From Planctomycetales bacterium (GTDB lineage: Bacteria > Planctomycetota > Phycisphaerae > Sedimentisphaerales > Anaerohalosphaeraceae): a stretch of DNA of 32,835 nt. Below are positions 17,396 through 26,377 of the stretch, piece after piece (positions within the stretch are counted from its first letter, which is position 1; each line of letters opens with the position of its first letter). The stretch spans positions 1 to 32,835 of the forward strand of contig JAKEGM010000123.1 in NCBI GenBank assembly GCA_022615575.1. The letters run 5' to 3'. The notes beneath the pieces are model-generated. The model did not search any database. It saw only the letters and a list, made by a program, of their open reading frames with translations, and had not been told where the DNA came from. The translations under genes and the position numbers were made by a program.

Positions 17396-17629
17396 CTATG
17401 CGCCGGACGACGCCGCTGTGTGAGGACCTGCTTTCAGGGCGACATTGGCAGCGCGTAATCCCTTTTCACCGGGGACAACATCAAAAACCACCGCATCCCC
17501 GTCGTTCAGCGACCGCAAAGACCCATTGGAAAAACTTGTATAATGAACAAAAACATCGCCGCCGGTTTCACTCGAAATGAAACCGTAGCCTTTTTTCTTG
17601 TCGTACCACTTGACCTTGCCTTCGGTCAT
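17396..17629 (-). CDS. Cold-shock domain protein (CspA family)
   Basis: 77 aa. It carries the cold-shock fold with RNP1 (KGYGFIS) and RNP2 (DVFVHYTSF) and binds single-stranded RNA or DNA as a chaperone. ATG 17629 (MTEGKVKWYDKKKG) is preferred over the track's ATG 17644, because GGAGAG sits eight bases before 17629. A ~10-residue Ala/Ser-rich tail extends beyond the normal fold. It lies 82 bp downstream of the HU gene on the same strand. Confidence 0.95.
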   Translation of the reverse strand: MTEGKVKWYDKKKGYGFISSETGGDVFVHYTSFSNGSLRSLNDGDAVVFDVVPGEKGLRAANVALKAGPHTAASSGA

Positions 17630-17711
17630 GCCAGCACTCTCCATCGCTCTGTACTCTTGCGTTTTGTCAGTTTAACTCATCGGCCCAACCGGTATAGATG
17701 CCGCGGCGGCA

Positions 17712-18029
17712 TTATTTGGGGTTCTGTGTTTGGGCAAGCGGTGAGTTGTCGGAAAGCCGCTCCTTTAAGAGCCGTCCCATTTTGAACTTGACACTGCGCT
17801 TGGAGGGAACTTTAACGTGTTCCAGCGTTTTGGGGTTTTGCGCGACGCGAGCGGTGCGGCTTCGCGTTTCAAAAACGCCGAAATCGCGAAACTCCAACCG
17901 GTTATCAGCAACCAGCTCAGTTACGATCTCGTCCAGAAAGTACTGAACAATGCGTTTAACAACGACTCGTTTTGCCTGGGTGGCATCAGAAATTCTGTCA
18001 ATGAGATCTTTCTTTGTAATTGTTGACAT
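17712..18029 (-). CDS. HU/IHF family DNA-binding protein
   Basis: 105 aa. It has the HU/IHF fold: TKKDLIDRISDATQ, a dimerisation helix, then RLEFRDFGVFETRSRTARVAQNPKT, where the beta-arm Pro that intercalates DNA is expected, and VKFKMGRLLKERL. These nucleoid proteins bend DNA. A ~12-residue polar tail follows the fold. GAGGG six bases before ATG 18029 fixes the start. The long AT-rich upstream region holds its promoter and, divergently, that of the first signal peptidase. Confidence 0.95.
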   Translation of the reverse strand: MSTITKKDLIDRISDATQAKRVVVKRIVQYFLDEIVTELVADNRLEFRDFGVFETRSRTARVAQNPKTLEHVKVPSKRSVKFKMGRLLKERLSDNSPLAQTQNPK

Positions 18030-18051
18030 CTGCTACCCTCTTGATCTTAAA

Positions 18052-18081
18052 ATTATTTCTTTTCTTCCATACAATGGTCAA
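18052..18081 (-). promoter_or_regulatory. Promoter for the HU/IHF gene
   Basis: Minus-strand TTGACC (plus 18076-18081), 18-base spacer, AATAAT (18052-18057): 5/6 at both hexamers, with a short leader of about 20 bases to the ribosome site. Confidence 0.55.
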
Positions 18082-18248
18082 CCCGCACTGCTATTTTCGG
18101 GTAACGATTTCGCTTACTGCAAACTACTATACAATAACGACTTCGATGCATCAACCTTTTTTTTAAGATTTTTTTTGCGCCGCAAAAGCCAAAATTTTAC
18201 AAAAAATCGGTTTTCGATGAATTTTCCGTGTTTTGTGGAAATCTGTAT
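18082..18248. other. AT-rich divergent intergenic segment
   Basis: This stretch between the HU and signal-peptidase promoters is far more AT-rich than its surroundings, with runs of eight T at about 18158 and 18170 and several A-tracts. No coding potential or strong hairpin is seen. Phased A/T tracts may bend DNA or act as UP elements for both promoters. Confidence 0.5.
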
Positions 18249-18277
18249 TTGACGAATCTCCTTTTTTTGTTCATAAT
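18249..18277 (+). promoter_or_regulatory. Sigma70-type promoter for the first signal peptidase gene
   Basis: TTGACG (18249-18254), 17-base spacer, CATAAT (18272-18277): 5/6 at both hexamers. Predicted transcription starts about 20 bases before ATG 18304. Confidence 0.65.
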
Positions 18278-18303
18278 CATCTACTTATATATTTTTGAGG
18301 ACT

Positions 18304-19908
18304 ATGAAAAACGTGCCCACAGGCCCTGAAAAAAACCGGATTTTCAGCGGTAATGCCAAAATTGACGGCGTTTACCACAACATCGAATGGCTGCTCACCG
18401 CCTTTGCGAGCACGCTGGTTTTTATTATTTTTGTGATGCAGGTCTATCGTATTCCCACCGGCAGCATGGCCGAAACCCTGCGGGGCGCTCATTTTCGGGT
18501 TCGGTGCGGCCAATGCGGATTCCGCTATGACCATGACTTTATCGCCCGGCATTATCCCGTTCCCGGCACGAACCTCCGAATGCCCGACAACTACACCCCC
18601 TCCGCGGTTGTTCCTATCGGCCCGCGGGAAGGGGGACAGATGCGGTCTTCCCGCTGTCCAAGCTGCGGGTATTCAGAACCGGCGCCTATCCGAGCCAGCG
18701 ACGGCCGCTATTATGTCTATAAGAACGGCAAGTCCGTTCCGGCCTATTCGCGGACGGTCTTCAAGGGCGACCAAATCTTTGTTCAAAAATGCATCTACCA
18801 GTTTTTCCAGCCCAGGCGGTGGGATGTCATTGTTTTCAAAAATCCGCTCGACCCCCGCATTAATTACATCAAGCGGTGCGTGGCGCTGCCGGGTGAAACA
18901 TTGCAGATTATCGACGGCGATATTTACATCAACGGCCAAATCCAGCGGAAACCCCGAAATGTGCAGGAAGAGCTTTGGATGACGGTTTATGACAATGACC
19001 ACCCGCCTGCCCGGCCGGAGGAAAAAAGCTTCAACGGCCATACATGGAAGCAGCCGTTTGAAAAAGCGGGAACATCCGCATGGAACCTGTCCGCCGATGG
19101 GCCGACGGTTTTTGAATTGAACAGCCCGGATGCGACCGTTCACCGCATTCAGTACAATGATCGGCTGGGGAATGATTTTCGGGCGACGTATGCCTACGAT
19201 GACCCGGCCAGTTTCCCCTACATGCCGCTGTGCAGCGATGTGATGGCGGAATACTGCCTGTCGATAGAGGATTCGGTTGCGGCAGGCGCCCAGATTCGCA
19301 AATACGGAATTGCTTATGAAGGGTGGATACGGTCCGACGGGACGATGGAGATTGTCCGACTGGCGCCGGCGGAACAGCCGGTTGTGCTGGCAGCGGGGAC
19401 TTGCCGGCCGGAGACGCTGAAACGGATATCCCGCTTCCGGTTTGCGACCCTGGATCACCAGCTTGTGCTGGAATATGGAAACTCCACGTTGGTTCATGAC
19501 CTGGGGACGGGGATTGAGGATGCCGGCACGGGGTATCTGGTTAAGCCGGACGTTCAGCTTCTCGGCGTCGGCAGGGTGCGGCTGACACACATCGGCCTGT
19601 ACAGAGATATTCATTATATCTCCGAAAATATCAGGCGGGCCACGAAAGACAACCCGATGATTCTGCGTAAGGACGAGTATTTTGCCTGCGGCGACAACAG
19701 TCCTTTCAGTTTGGATTCCCGGCTCTGGGACCGGGAGGGCAAGGCCAATCCCGGCCAGGACAGTTACCCGGCCGGGGTGGTCCCGAAGGATTATCTGGTT
19801 GGAAAGGCGTTTTTTGTGCATTGGCCCGGCGGTTATCGGCTGATGAAAGAACCGATTCGATGGATACCCTTTGCGGATGGGATGAAGATTATTTACGGCG
19901 GGGATTAA
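18304..19908 (+). CDS. lepB: Type I signal peptidase, oversized, with Cys-pair insert (copy 1)
   Basis: 534 aa from ATG 18304 with GAGG just upstream; the track's TTG is three codons earlier. S26A signal peptidases remove signal peptides at the outer face of the membrane using a Ser/Lys dyad. One transmembrane helix (~28-47) leads into PTGSMAETL with catalytic Ser54. Lys190 (DPRINYIKRCVALPGE) is the general base. GDNSPFSLDSR near 463 is box E. Two features are unusual. Directly after the Ser box come two Cys pairs, C68/C71 and C118/C121 (RCGQCG, RCPSCG), resembling a zinc ribbon. A ~250-residue beta-rich insert then separates the Lys box from box E, against a usual length of 200-320 aa. A paralogue with the same plan follows. 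Confidence 0.92.
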   Translation: MKNVPTGPEKNRIFSGNAKIDGVYHNIEWLLTAFASTLVFIIFVMQVYRIPTGSMAETLRGAHFRVRCGQCGFRYDHDFIARHYPVPGTNLRMPDNYTPSAVVPIGPREGGQMRSSRCPSCGYSEPAPIRASDGRYYVYKNGKSVPAYSRTVFKGDQIFVQKCIYQFFQPRRWDVIVFKNPLDPRINYIKRCVALPGETLQIIDGDIYINGQIQRKPRNVQEELWMTVYDNDHPPARPEEKSFNGHTWKQPFEKAGTSAWNLSADGPTVFELNSPDATVHRIQYNDRLGNDFRATYAYDDPASFPYMPLCSDVMAEYCLSIEDSVAAGAQIRKYGIAYEGWIRSDGTMEIVRLAPAEQPVVLAAGTCRPETLKRISRFRFATLDHQLVLEYGNSTLVHDLGTGIEDAGTGYLVKPDVQLLGVGRVRLTHIGLYRDIHYISENIRRATKDNPMILRKDEYFACGDNSPFSLDSRLWDREGKANPGQDSYPAGVVPKDYLVGKAFFVHWPGGYRLMKEPIRWIPFADGMKIIYGGD

Positions 19909-19909
19909 A

Positions 19910-19967
19910 ACCACGAAGAACACGAACAACACGGAGATTTTTATTTTAATTTATTTTTCTTCGTGGT
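19910..19967 (+). repeat. 11-bp inverted repeat with 9-base tandem units between the signal peptidase genes
   Basis: ACCACGAAGAA (19910-19920) pairs perfectly with TTCTTCGTGGT (19957-19967). The left side contains three 9-base units, CACGAAGAA, CACGAACAA and CACGGAGAT, and the loop is nearly all A/T. The right arm reaches the region just before the second lepB, covering the GGTGAT that is its only ribosome-site-like sequence. It resembles CACGAAGAA-type intergenic repeats that recur in many environmental genomes. Confidence 0.75.
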
Positions 19968-19983
19968 GATAACATTGCACAAG

Positions 19984-21486
19984 ATGGAAGAAACACGACC
20001 ACAACCTTATGAAAGTTTAGCCCATCGGCACCAGCATACCGTGGAGGGCGTTGTTACGCTGCTGGATTGGCTGCTGGTGGCGTTTATCCTGGCGCTGCTG
20101 TTTCAGGGGTTTGCCATGCAGGCGTTTCAGATTCCCACCGGCAGCATGGCCGAAACGCTGCGAGGCGCGCATTATCATCTGCGGTGCCTTCGATGCGGCC
20201 ACGCCTTTGATGTGGGCAGCGATTTGATGGAGTTTGGCCGACCCTGGTGCGGCAACTGCGATTATTACCAGCCGCCTTATGCCGCCGGCGATTTGAAGAA
20301 CGGCGACCGCATCTTTGTTTTGAAGTCCATCTATCAATTTTATGAGCCGAAACGGTGGGATGTCGTGGTTTTTAAAAATCCCACCAACCCCCGGGATAAT
20401 TACATCAAGCGTCTGATCGGGCTTCCCAACGAAACCGTGCAACTCATACGCGGCGATGTGTTTATCGACGGGAAAATCGCCCGGAAACCCGCCAATGTAC
20501 AGAACGAACTGTGGATACCTATTTTTCTGCGGGATTACCAGCCGCTTGCGGCGGCGGACCTTTCGAATAACTCCGCCGGGCAGGAACAAAACACGCCGGA
20601 CGGTCCCTCAGCGATGCCCTTTCAAAACGAGCAGGATTCGGGCTGGGAGCTGAAGGATGCCGTTTTTTCGCTGCACGATGCTTCAGGGCGGCGGCACACC
20701 CTGTCGTATGTTTCGGCCAATCCGCATGATTTTCAGGCGATGTGCAGCTACAATGACAGTTCGGACAATTTCGGCAAACCGGTTGTCAGCGACCTGATGA
20801 TCAATTTTTTTGCCCGGCCCGGCGGCACAGAGGGGTATATCGGGGCGTCGCTTGAAAAATACGGCGTTCTTTATTCGGCCCGGGTTGAATTCGGCGGGTC
20901 GCTGGTTCTGACCAGGACTGTCAACGGGGTTACGACCGACCTGCGGCTGCCGATGCTGATTGGGCGTGCAGAGCAGGGGCGTTTTGAGAAATTTGAATTT
21001 GCCTGCGTGGACCAGCTGCTGGTGCTGCGCTGGGGACAAAAGCGCTTGGCGTATGACCTTTCCGGCGATGCAGGGTTTGCGCGGCAGGAGTCCTCTGACG
21101 AAAAGCCGCCACGGGTGCAGATTTTTGCCGCCGGACCAGCCCAAATCCGGCATGTCGGGCTGTTTCGGGATATTTTTTATATGGGCAAAGAGGGGTATTC
21201 TTTGCGGGCCACCGACGAAACCCCGTTCACCCTCAAGGACGACCAGTTCTTTGTTTGCGGCGACAACAGCAACAACAGCCTGGACGGACGGCTTTGGCCG
21301 ACAAAGGGCATCGGCAACAACGGGCAAACCTACGATGAGGGAGTTGTACCGCGCGACTACATGATGGGAAAAGCGGTTATGGTCTATTGGTCGCAGGCCT
21401 TCAGACCCCTGCCGAATTTTCCGCCGATGATACCCAATTGGGGCACAATCAAGGTCATTTACGGCGGCGGCGAACGGGAATATTGA
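19984..21486 (+). CDS. lepB: Type I signal peptidase, oversized, with Cys-pair insert (copy 2)
   Basis: 500 aa from ATG 19984. This start places the catalytic serine at residue 54 (PTGSMAETL), exactly as in copy 1, which is the main reason for choosing it over the track's GTG 19963; TTG 19975 has a better-spaced GGTGAT and cannot be excluded. One membrane helix (~25-46), catalytic Lys142 (DNYIKRLIGLPNE) and box E GDNSNNSLDGR near 426 are intact. Cys pairs C68/C71 and C89/C92 (RCLRCG, WCGNCD) follow the Ser box, more closely spaced than in copy 1. The large insert before box E is shared (KFEFACVDQLLVLRWG; QIRHVGLFRDIFYMG). Tandem duplication followed by divergence is inferred. Confidence 0.92.
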   Translation: MEETRPQPYESLAHRHQHTVEGVVTLLDWLLVAFILALLFQGFAMQAFQIPTGSMAETLRGAHYHLRCLRCGHAFDVGSDLMEFGRPWCGNCDYYQPPYAAGDLKNGDRIFVLKSIYQFYEPKRWDVVVFKNPTNPRDNYIKRLIGLPNETVQLIRGDVFIDGKIARKPANVQNELWIPIFLRDYQPLAAADLSNNSAGQEQNTPDGPSAMPFQNEQDSGWELKDAVFSLHDASGRRHTLSYVSANPHDFQAMCSYNDSSDNFGKPVVSDLMINFFARPGGTEGYIGASLEKYGVLYSARVEFGGSLVLTRTVNGVTTDLRLPMLIGRAEQGRFEKFEFACVDQLLVLRWGQKRLAYDLSGDAGFARQESSDEKPPRVQIFAAGPAQIRHVGLFRDIFYMGKEGYSLRATDETPFTLKDDQFFVCGDNSNNSLDGRLWPTKGIGNNGQTYDEGVVPRDYMMGKAVMVYWSQAFRPLPNFPPMIPNWGTIKVIYGGGEREY

Positions 21487-21684
21487 CGGACCAAGCGGAG
21501 TGACAATTTTCGATTGACGAAGAGGGTGGAATTTTGCTGTTTTATGCCGAAGCGAGGCGCTTCGTCCACAATGCCGGATTCTGCGATTTTTTGCACATTT
21601 TTTCGGGTTGTGAAACCCCCTTCAAAAACCCGCATAATTACTCTGAAAATGCCGAATTTTGGCTTATAAATTAAGAAGGATTCG
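21487..21684. other. Non-coding gap upstream of gyrA
   Basis: About 300 bases separate the second lepB from gyrA. Besides the gyrA promoter, the segment holds a seven-base hairpin (CGAAGCG-AGG-CGCTTCG, 21548-21564) with no T-run after it, and AT-rich stretches close to the promoter. No plausible ORF with a ribosome site was found. Confidence 0.5.
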
Positions 21685-21713
21685 TTGACAATTCTTACGG
21701 GGGCGGGTACACT
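21685..21713 (+). promoter_or_regulatory. Sigma70-type promoter for gyrA
   Basis: Perfect TTGACA (21685-21690), 17-base spacer with a G-rich run, TACACT (21708-21713, 4/6). An AT-rich stretch (TTATAAATTAAGAAGG) just upstream may be an UP element. The leader to ATG 21789 is about 68 bases. The G/C-rich spacer is of the kind seen in supercoiling-sensitive promoters, which would suit gyrase autoregulation (inference). Confidence 0.6.
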
Positions 21714-21788
21714 ATTCCTTTCTATAAATACGGGGTTTAGAGAGTTTGCAGCCCCGGTCAATTTTGGAGTCAAAAGGACAGAAATTTT

Positions 21789-24350
21789 ATGGACGAAAAC
21801 ACAGAAGAAATCGTTCAGCCGGAACATTTTGAAGATATGCAGATTCTTGATGAACTCAAGAATTCGTACCTCAATTACGCCATGAGTGTGATTGTCGCCC
21901 GCGCCCTGCCGGATGTACGGGACGGGCTTAAACCGTCCCAGCGTCGCATTCTGGTGGCGATGAACGACCTGGGCCTTGGGCCTCGTTCCAAACACCGCAA
22001 ATGCGCCAAAATCGTCGGCGATACCAGCGGCAATTACCACCCGCATGGTGACCAGGCCACCTACGGCACGCTGGTGCGTATGGGGCAGGAATGGAACATG
22101 CGCGTTCAGTTGGTGGACCCGCAGGGCAATTTCGGCAGTATCGACGCCGACCCGCCCGCGGCCATGCGTTATACCGAAGCCCGGATGACCCAGGCGGCCA
22201 CGGACATGCTGGAAGACCTGAAACTGGACACCGTGGATTTTGTGCCCAACTATGACGAGACCCGCCATGAACCCACGGTGCTGCCCGCCAAGTTTCCCAA
22301 CCTGCTGGTCAACGGCGCCAGCGGGATTGCGGTGGGCATGGCGACGAACATTGCGCCGCATAATGCGGGGGAGGTGTGCGATGCGCTGCTGCTGATGATT
22401 GAAGACCCGGACTGCGGCTTTAAGGACATCCTGGAACGGCTGCCGGGGCCGGATTTTCCGACGGGCGGAGTAATTTGCGGGCGAAAAGGCATTATGGACG
22501 CCTATGTAACCGGCCGGGGACACCTGCGGGTGCGGTGCAAAGCCCATGTGGAAACCAACAAACGCGGCAAAGAAAGCATCATTATTACCGAAATTCCCTA
22601 TATGGTCGTCAAGACCACCATTGTCGCCAAGATTGCCGACTGCGTCCACGACGGCCAGATTGACGAAATCGCCGATATTCGCGACGAATCCGACCGCAAG
22701 GGGCTGCGGGTTGTGGTGGAGTTGAAAAAGGATGCCGACAGCAATGTGGTCATGAACAAGCTGTACCGCTTTACGCCGCTGCAAACGACGTTTGCGGTCA
22801 ACAATGTGGCCCTGGTCAATAACCGCCCGGAAACGCTCAATATCAAGCAGATGCTCCGGCTGTACATTAACCATCGCCTGACCGTGATTCGGCGGCGCAC
22901 ACGGCATCTGCTTCGGCGGTTCCGCAACCGGGCGCATATCCTGGAAGGCCTGATTCTGGCCGTCAGCGATATCGACGAAATCATCGCCCTGATTAAATCG
23001 TCGCCGGATGGCCCGACTGCCAAGGTCAACCTGATGAAAAAACCGCTGCGTCTGACGGAAAGTGAAATTCTTCGCAAACTGCTGCCGGCGGAATTTGTCG
23101 AACTCCGCACGAAAAACGACCACTTTCTGTCCGGGCCGCAGGCGGACGCGATTTTGACGATGCAACTTCAGCGGCTGACGGGGCTGGAAATCGAAAAACT
23201 GGCCAAGGAATACGCCGAAGTGGCGGAAAAAATCGCCGGGTTTGAGGCGCTGCTGGCCAGCCGGGACCTGCAGCTGGATGTCATTCGGGAAGACCTGCTG
23301 GAAATACGGGAAAAATACAAAAGCGCCCGCCGCACCCAGATTTTGACGGACGAAGCGGATACGCTGGAAATGGAAGACCTCATCGCCGAAGAGGAAACGC
23401 TGGTGACGGTTACGCACGGCGGCTACATCAAACGCATGGAAATTGATGCCTACCGCAAACAGGGGCGCGGCGGCAAGGGCGTCATCGGCTCGGACACCAA
23501 GGAAGGGGACTTCCTGGAGCATTTGTTTGTGGCCTCGACGCACGATACGCTGATGTTCTTTACGAGCCGGGGCATCTGTCACTGGCTGAAGGTCTATAAT
23601 GTGCCGGCCATGTCCCGCCAAAGCAAGGGACGCGCCATTATCAACCTGCTGCAATTGGACAAGGATGAAAAGATTACCTCGATCATCAATGTCCGCGAAT
23701 TCGACGATCAGCGTCAGCTTGTGATGGCGACACAGAACGGCACGGTGAAAAAGACGGCGCTGAGCGCCTACGGCAACCCCCGCAGCAGCGGCGTGATTGC
23801 CCTCAAACTCGATGAGGGCGATGTTCTGATTGGTGCGGCGATCACCTCCGGCAAGAATGACATTATTCTCGGCACACGCGACGGGATGGCCATTCGTTTT
23901 CACGAGTCCGCCGTTCGTTCGATGGGGCGCGTCAGCCACGGCGTGCGCGGCATTACGCTGCGGGAAGACGACCGTGTCGTCGGGATGGTGATTGCGGAGG
24001 AAGGGGCCTTCCTGCTGACGGTCTGCGAGAACGGCTACGGCAAGCGGACGGAATTGTCGGACTACCGTGCCCAGGGACGCGGCGGCATCGGCCTGATTAA
24101 TATCAAGACGACCGAACGGAACGGCAAGGTGGTTGCCATCAAGCCGGTTCACGACGATGACGAGCTGATGATGATTACCGCCAACGGGATGATTGTCCGT
24201 ACGGGGCTGGACGAGGTGCGGGCCATTGGCCGAAACACCGCCGGCGTGCGTATGATTTCGCTGAAGGAGGGCGATAAACTCGTTGCGGCCGAACGGCTGA
24301 TTGTTGAAGAAGACGATACAGGTGCCGAGGGCGAGCCGAACCCCCAATAG
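21789..24350 (+). CDS. gyrA: DNA gyrase subunit A
   Basis: 853 aa. GyrA cuts and rejoins DNA in the A2B2 gyrase complex that introduces negative supercoils. Catalytic Tyr128 lies in [10 protein letters not shown]. The winged-helix and tower regions follow, and the C-terminal beta-pinwheel begins near 500. The GyrA box QGRGGKG (near 558) supports gyrase rather than topoisomerase IV. In the quinolone-binding helix the sequence is HGDQATYG, so the positions of E. coli Ser83 and Asp87 are Gln89 and Gly93. No gyrB is in the window. holA starts 10 bp after the stop, probably in the same transcript. The 973-aa antisense ORF is a shadow. Confidence 0.97.
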   Translation: MDENTEEIVQPEHFEDMQILDELKNSYLNYAMSVIVARALPDVRDGLKPSQRRILVAMNDLGLGPRSKHRKCAKIVGDTSGNYHPHGDQATYGTLVRMGQEWNMRVQLVDPQGNFGSIDADPPAAMRYTEARMTQAATDMLEDLKLDTVDFVPNYDETRHEPTVLPAKFPNLLVNGASGIAVGMATNIAPHNAGEVCDALLLMIEDPDCGFKDILERLPGPDFPTGGVICGRKGIMDAYVTGRGHLRVRCKAHVETNKRGKESIIITEIPYMVVKTTIVAKIADCVHDGQIDEIADIRDESDRKGLRVVVELKKDADSNVVMNKLYRFTPLQTTFAVNNVALVNNRPETLNIKQMLRLYINHRLTVIRRRTRHLLRRFRNRAHILEGLILAVSDIDEIIALIKSSPDGPTAKVNLMKKPLRLTESEILRKLLPAEFVELRTKNDHFLSGPQADAILTMQLQRLTGLEIEKLAKEYAEVAEKIAGFEALLASRDLQLDVIREDLLEIREKYKSARRTQILTDEADTLEMEDLIAEEETLVTVTHGGYIKRMEIDAYRKQGRGGKGVIGSDTKEGDFLEHLFVASTHDTLMFFTSRGICHWLKVYNVPAMSRQSKGRAIINLLQLDKDEKITSIINVREFDDQRQLVMATQNGTVKKTALSAYGNPRSSGVIALKLDEGDVLIGAAITSGKNDIILGTRDGMAIRFHESAVRSMGRVSHGVRGITLREDDRVVGMVIAEEGAFLLTVCENGYGKRTELSDYRAQGRGGIGLINIKTTERNGKVVAIKPVHDDDELMMITANGMIVRTGLDEVRAIGRNTAGVRMISLKEGDKLVAAERLIVEEDDTGAEGEPNPQ

Positions 24351-24360
24351 CGGATGCAAT

Positions 24361-25362
24361 GTGGCAAAAAAAACGGACAAACAGAAATCGCCGGCGGGAT
24401 TTACAGTTATCTATGGGGCCGATCCGTTTTTAGTCAGCCGGGAATGCCAATGCCTGCTGGATGCGCTGCTCGACCCGCAGGAACGGGACATGGCGCTGTA
24501 TGAGCCCAAGGCGGACGAGGCTCGGATGAGCGACGTTCTGGAGGAACTTGCGACCCTTCCGTTTCTGGCTTCCAGGCGGGTCGTGCTGATTAAAGGTGCC
24601 GAACCCTTTATCAAGGAAAACCTTGAATCTCTGGAAAAATACATCGATACCCCCAGCCCGTCCGGCCTGTTGATTCTGACGGCAACCTCTTGGGACAAAC
24701 GCCTGCGGCTTCATAAGAAACTGCAGGCGGCAGGCGGGCTAATTGAAGTGGCGGACATAAAGTCCTATCAGATGCCGGCGTATGTGACGGCTTATGCCCA
24801 GCAGACCCACGGCATCCGGCTGGACGGCTCGTGCAGTCGTTTTCTTGTCGAACTGGCAGGCGATGACCCGGGCCGCTTATGCCGGGAAATGGACAAGTTG
24901 GCGGTGTATGTCGCTCCGGCGAAAACGGTTTCCATGCAGGATATTGAGGCGTTGATTGGTCAAAACCGCTTGTTTAATGCGTTTGATGTAATCGACGCCA
25001 TAACCGCGGAACGCACGGGCGATGCCATTACGCGGCTTCGGGCGATGTTCGGGGCAGACCGGGATACGGAATACACGGTGGTAGGGGCGTTCGGATTCCA
25101 TTTCCGGCGGTTGTTTCGCGCCAAGGCGATGATCGAACAGGGCGCATCCCCGCAGCAGGCCGCGGCAAAGGCAGGGGTTCGCTTCAAAACCGAGGAATTT
25201 CTTCGGCAGGCCGCTCGGCTTTCGCTGCCGCAGATTGGCCGCATACTGGCGGAGTTGGGCCGGATTGATATCGGCCTCAAAACAGGTCAGACCACCGCGT
25301 CCGCCGCGATGGAACGGCTGATTCTGAAGATTTTTTCAGTGCAGAAAAATGCCTCTTTTTAG
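24361..25362 (+). CDS. holA: DNA polymerase III delta subunit
   Basis: 333 aa from GTG 24361; the track's start lies inside gyrA. Delta opens the beta sliding clamp as part of the clamp loader. The N-terminal domain begins FTVIYGADPFLVSREC, the usual HolA entry, with SRRVVLIKGAEPF and a GLLILTATSWDKRLRLHKKL segment. C-terminal helices include LFNAFDVIDAITAERTGDAI and the collar domain (FGFHFRRLFRAK; IDIGLKTGQTTASAAMERLI). As expected for delta, there is no Walker A motif. It follows gyrA by 10 bp. Confidence 0.92.
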   Translation: MAKKTDKQKSPAGFTVIYGADPFLVSRECQCLLDALLDPQERDMALYEPKADEARMSDVLEELATLPFLASRRVVLIKGAEPFIKENLESLEKYIDTPSPSGLLILTATSWDKRLRLHKKLQAAGGLIEVADIKSYQMPAYVTAYAQQTHGIRLDGSCSRFLVELAGDDPGRLCREMDKLAVYVAPAKTVSMQDIEALIGQNRLFNAFDVIDAITAERTGDAITRLRAMFGADRDTEYTVVGAFGFHFRRLFRAKAMIEQGASPQQAAAKAGVRFKTEEFLRQAARLSLPQIGRILAELGRIDIGLKTGQTTASAAMERLILKIFSVQKNASF

Positions 25363-25473
25363 CCGTCATGTGTCCCTCGCCGGGCCGAAAAGAGATTGTA
25401 AAGCGTTTCGATTATTGTTAACCTGACCGTTTCGCGTAATCGGCACTAACACGATTTAACAAGGAAACCGGAC

Positions 25474-26340
25474 GTGTCATTTAAGATTTTAAGCAAGCGT
25501 CAGTTATCGGAAAACGTCTTTCAGGTGGATGTCCAGGCCCCGCTGGTGGCGCGTGCCCGCAAGGCGGGTCAATTCGTGATTGTTTCTCCCGACCCGGACG
25601 CCGGCGAGCGTATTCCGCTGACCATTGCCGGAGCCAACAGTGCCCAGGGGACGATTCGGCTGATTTTCCAGCGGGTCGGCAAGGCAACTGCCCAAATGGC
25701 CGAACTGAACGAGGGCGATGCCCTCGGCTATGTTGCCGGGCCGCTTGGACGGCCTACGCATATCGAAAATTTTGGCACGGCGGTATGTGTCGGCGGAGGC
25801 ATCGGCATTGCGCCGCTACTGCCGATTGCCGCCGCCCTCAAAGAGGCCGGCAATACCGTTGTCAGTATTCTCGGCGCCCGCACAAAGGAACTGCTGATTC
25901 TGGAAGAGGAGTTTAGGACGCTCAGCGACGAGTTGATTATCGTTACCGATGACGGGTCATACGGCCGCAAAGCAGTGGTGACCGAGCCGCTGGAAACGGT
26001 CTGTCGGCGCAGCCCGAAACCGAATCTGGCCATTGCCATCGGCCCGACGATTATGATGAAGTTCTGCTGCGAAACGACCAAGAAGTTTGAGGTTCCCACC
26101 CAGGTGTCGCTGAATACGATTATGGTCGATGGAACGGGCATGTGCGGGGGCTGCCGGGTGGAAGTCGGCGGAAAAACGAAATTCGTCTGCGTTGACGGCC
26201 CTGAGTTTGACGGCCATCAGGTCAATTTCGACCTGATGATGAAACGGATGAGCGCCTATAAAGCCCTTGAGCAGAAGGCCTATGAAGCGTTCAGAGAGCA
26301 TGTCTGCAAAATCGGGTTGCACCACAAAACGACTATTTAG
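25474..26340 (+). CDS. nfnA: NfnA: ferredoxin-NADP+ oxidoreductase subunit alpha (sulfide dehydrogenase-like)
   Basis: 288 aa from GTG 25474, with AAGGA eight bases upstream. NfnAB is a soluble flavin enzyme that couples NADPH oxidation to reduction of NAD+ and ferredoxin by electron bifurcation, or runs in reverse. Residues 1-95 are the FAD-binding barrel (ERIPLTIAGAN). 104-200 is the NAD(H)-binding part (VCVGGGIGIAPLLPIAAAL). The C-terminal [2Fe-2S] site is in VDGTGMCGGCRV and KFVCVDGPEFDGH (Asp219, Cys224, Cys227, Cys239); an Asp plus three Cys ligation is known in this family. No strong promoter was found in the 111-bp gap after holA. Confidence 0.93.
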   Translation: MSFKILSKRQLSENVFQVDVQAPLVARARKAGQFVIVSPDPDAGERIPLTIAGANSAQGTIRLIFQRVGKATAQMAELNEGDALGYVAGPLGRPTHIENFGTAVCVGGGIGIAPLLPIAAALKEAGNTVVSILGARTKELLILEEEFRTLSDELIIVTDDGSYGRKAVVTEPLETVCRRSPKPNLAIAIGPTIMMKFCCETTKKFEVPTQVSLNTIMVDGTGMCGGCRVEVGGKTKFVCVDGPEFDGHQVNFDLMMKRMSAYKALEQKAYEAFREHVCKIGLHHKTTI

Positions 26341-26377
26341 GCGATTCGATTGCCAACACATTCACAACGAGGGCATT

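Noticed and set aside
18673-19932. 419-codon minus-strand ORF over lepB copy 1
   Set aside because: Shadow; the plus-strand frame has all signal peptidase boxes.
21459-24380. 973-codon minus-strand ORF antisense to gyrA, longer than gyrA itself
   Set aside because: It has no family resemblance, no ribosome site and a His/Arg/Val-rich composition typical of a shadow frame; gyrA on the other strand is unmistakable.
25380-25473. Possible promoter for nfnAB (TTGTAA or TTGTTA with poor -10 boxes)
   Set aside because: The -10 matches are too weak to list; the genes may be read through from gyrA-holA.
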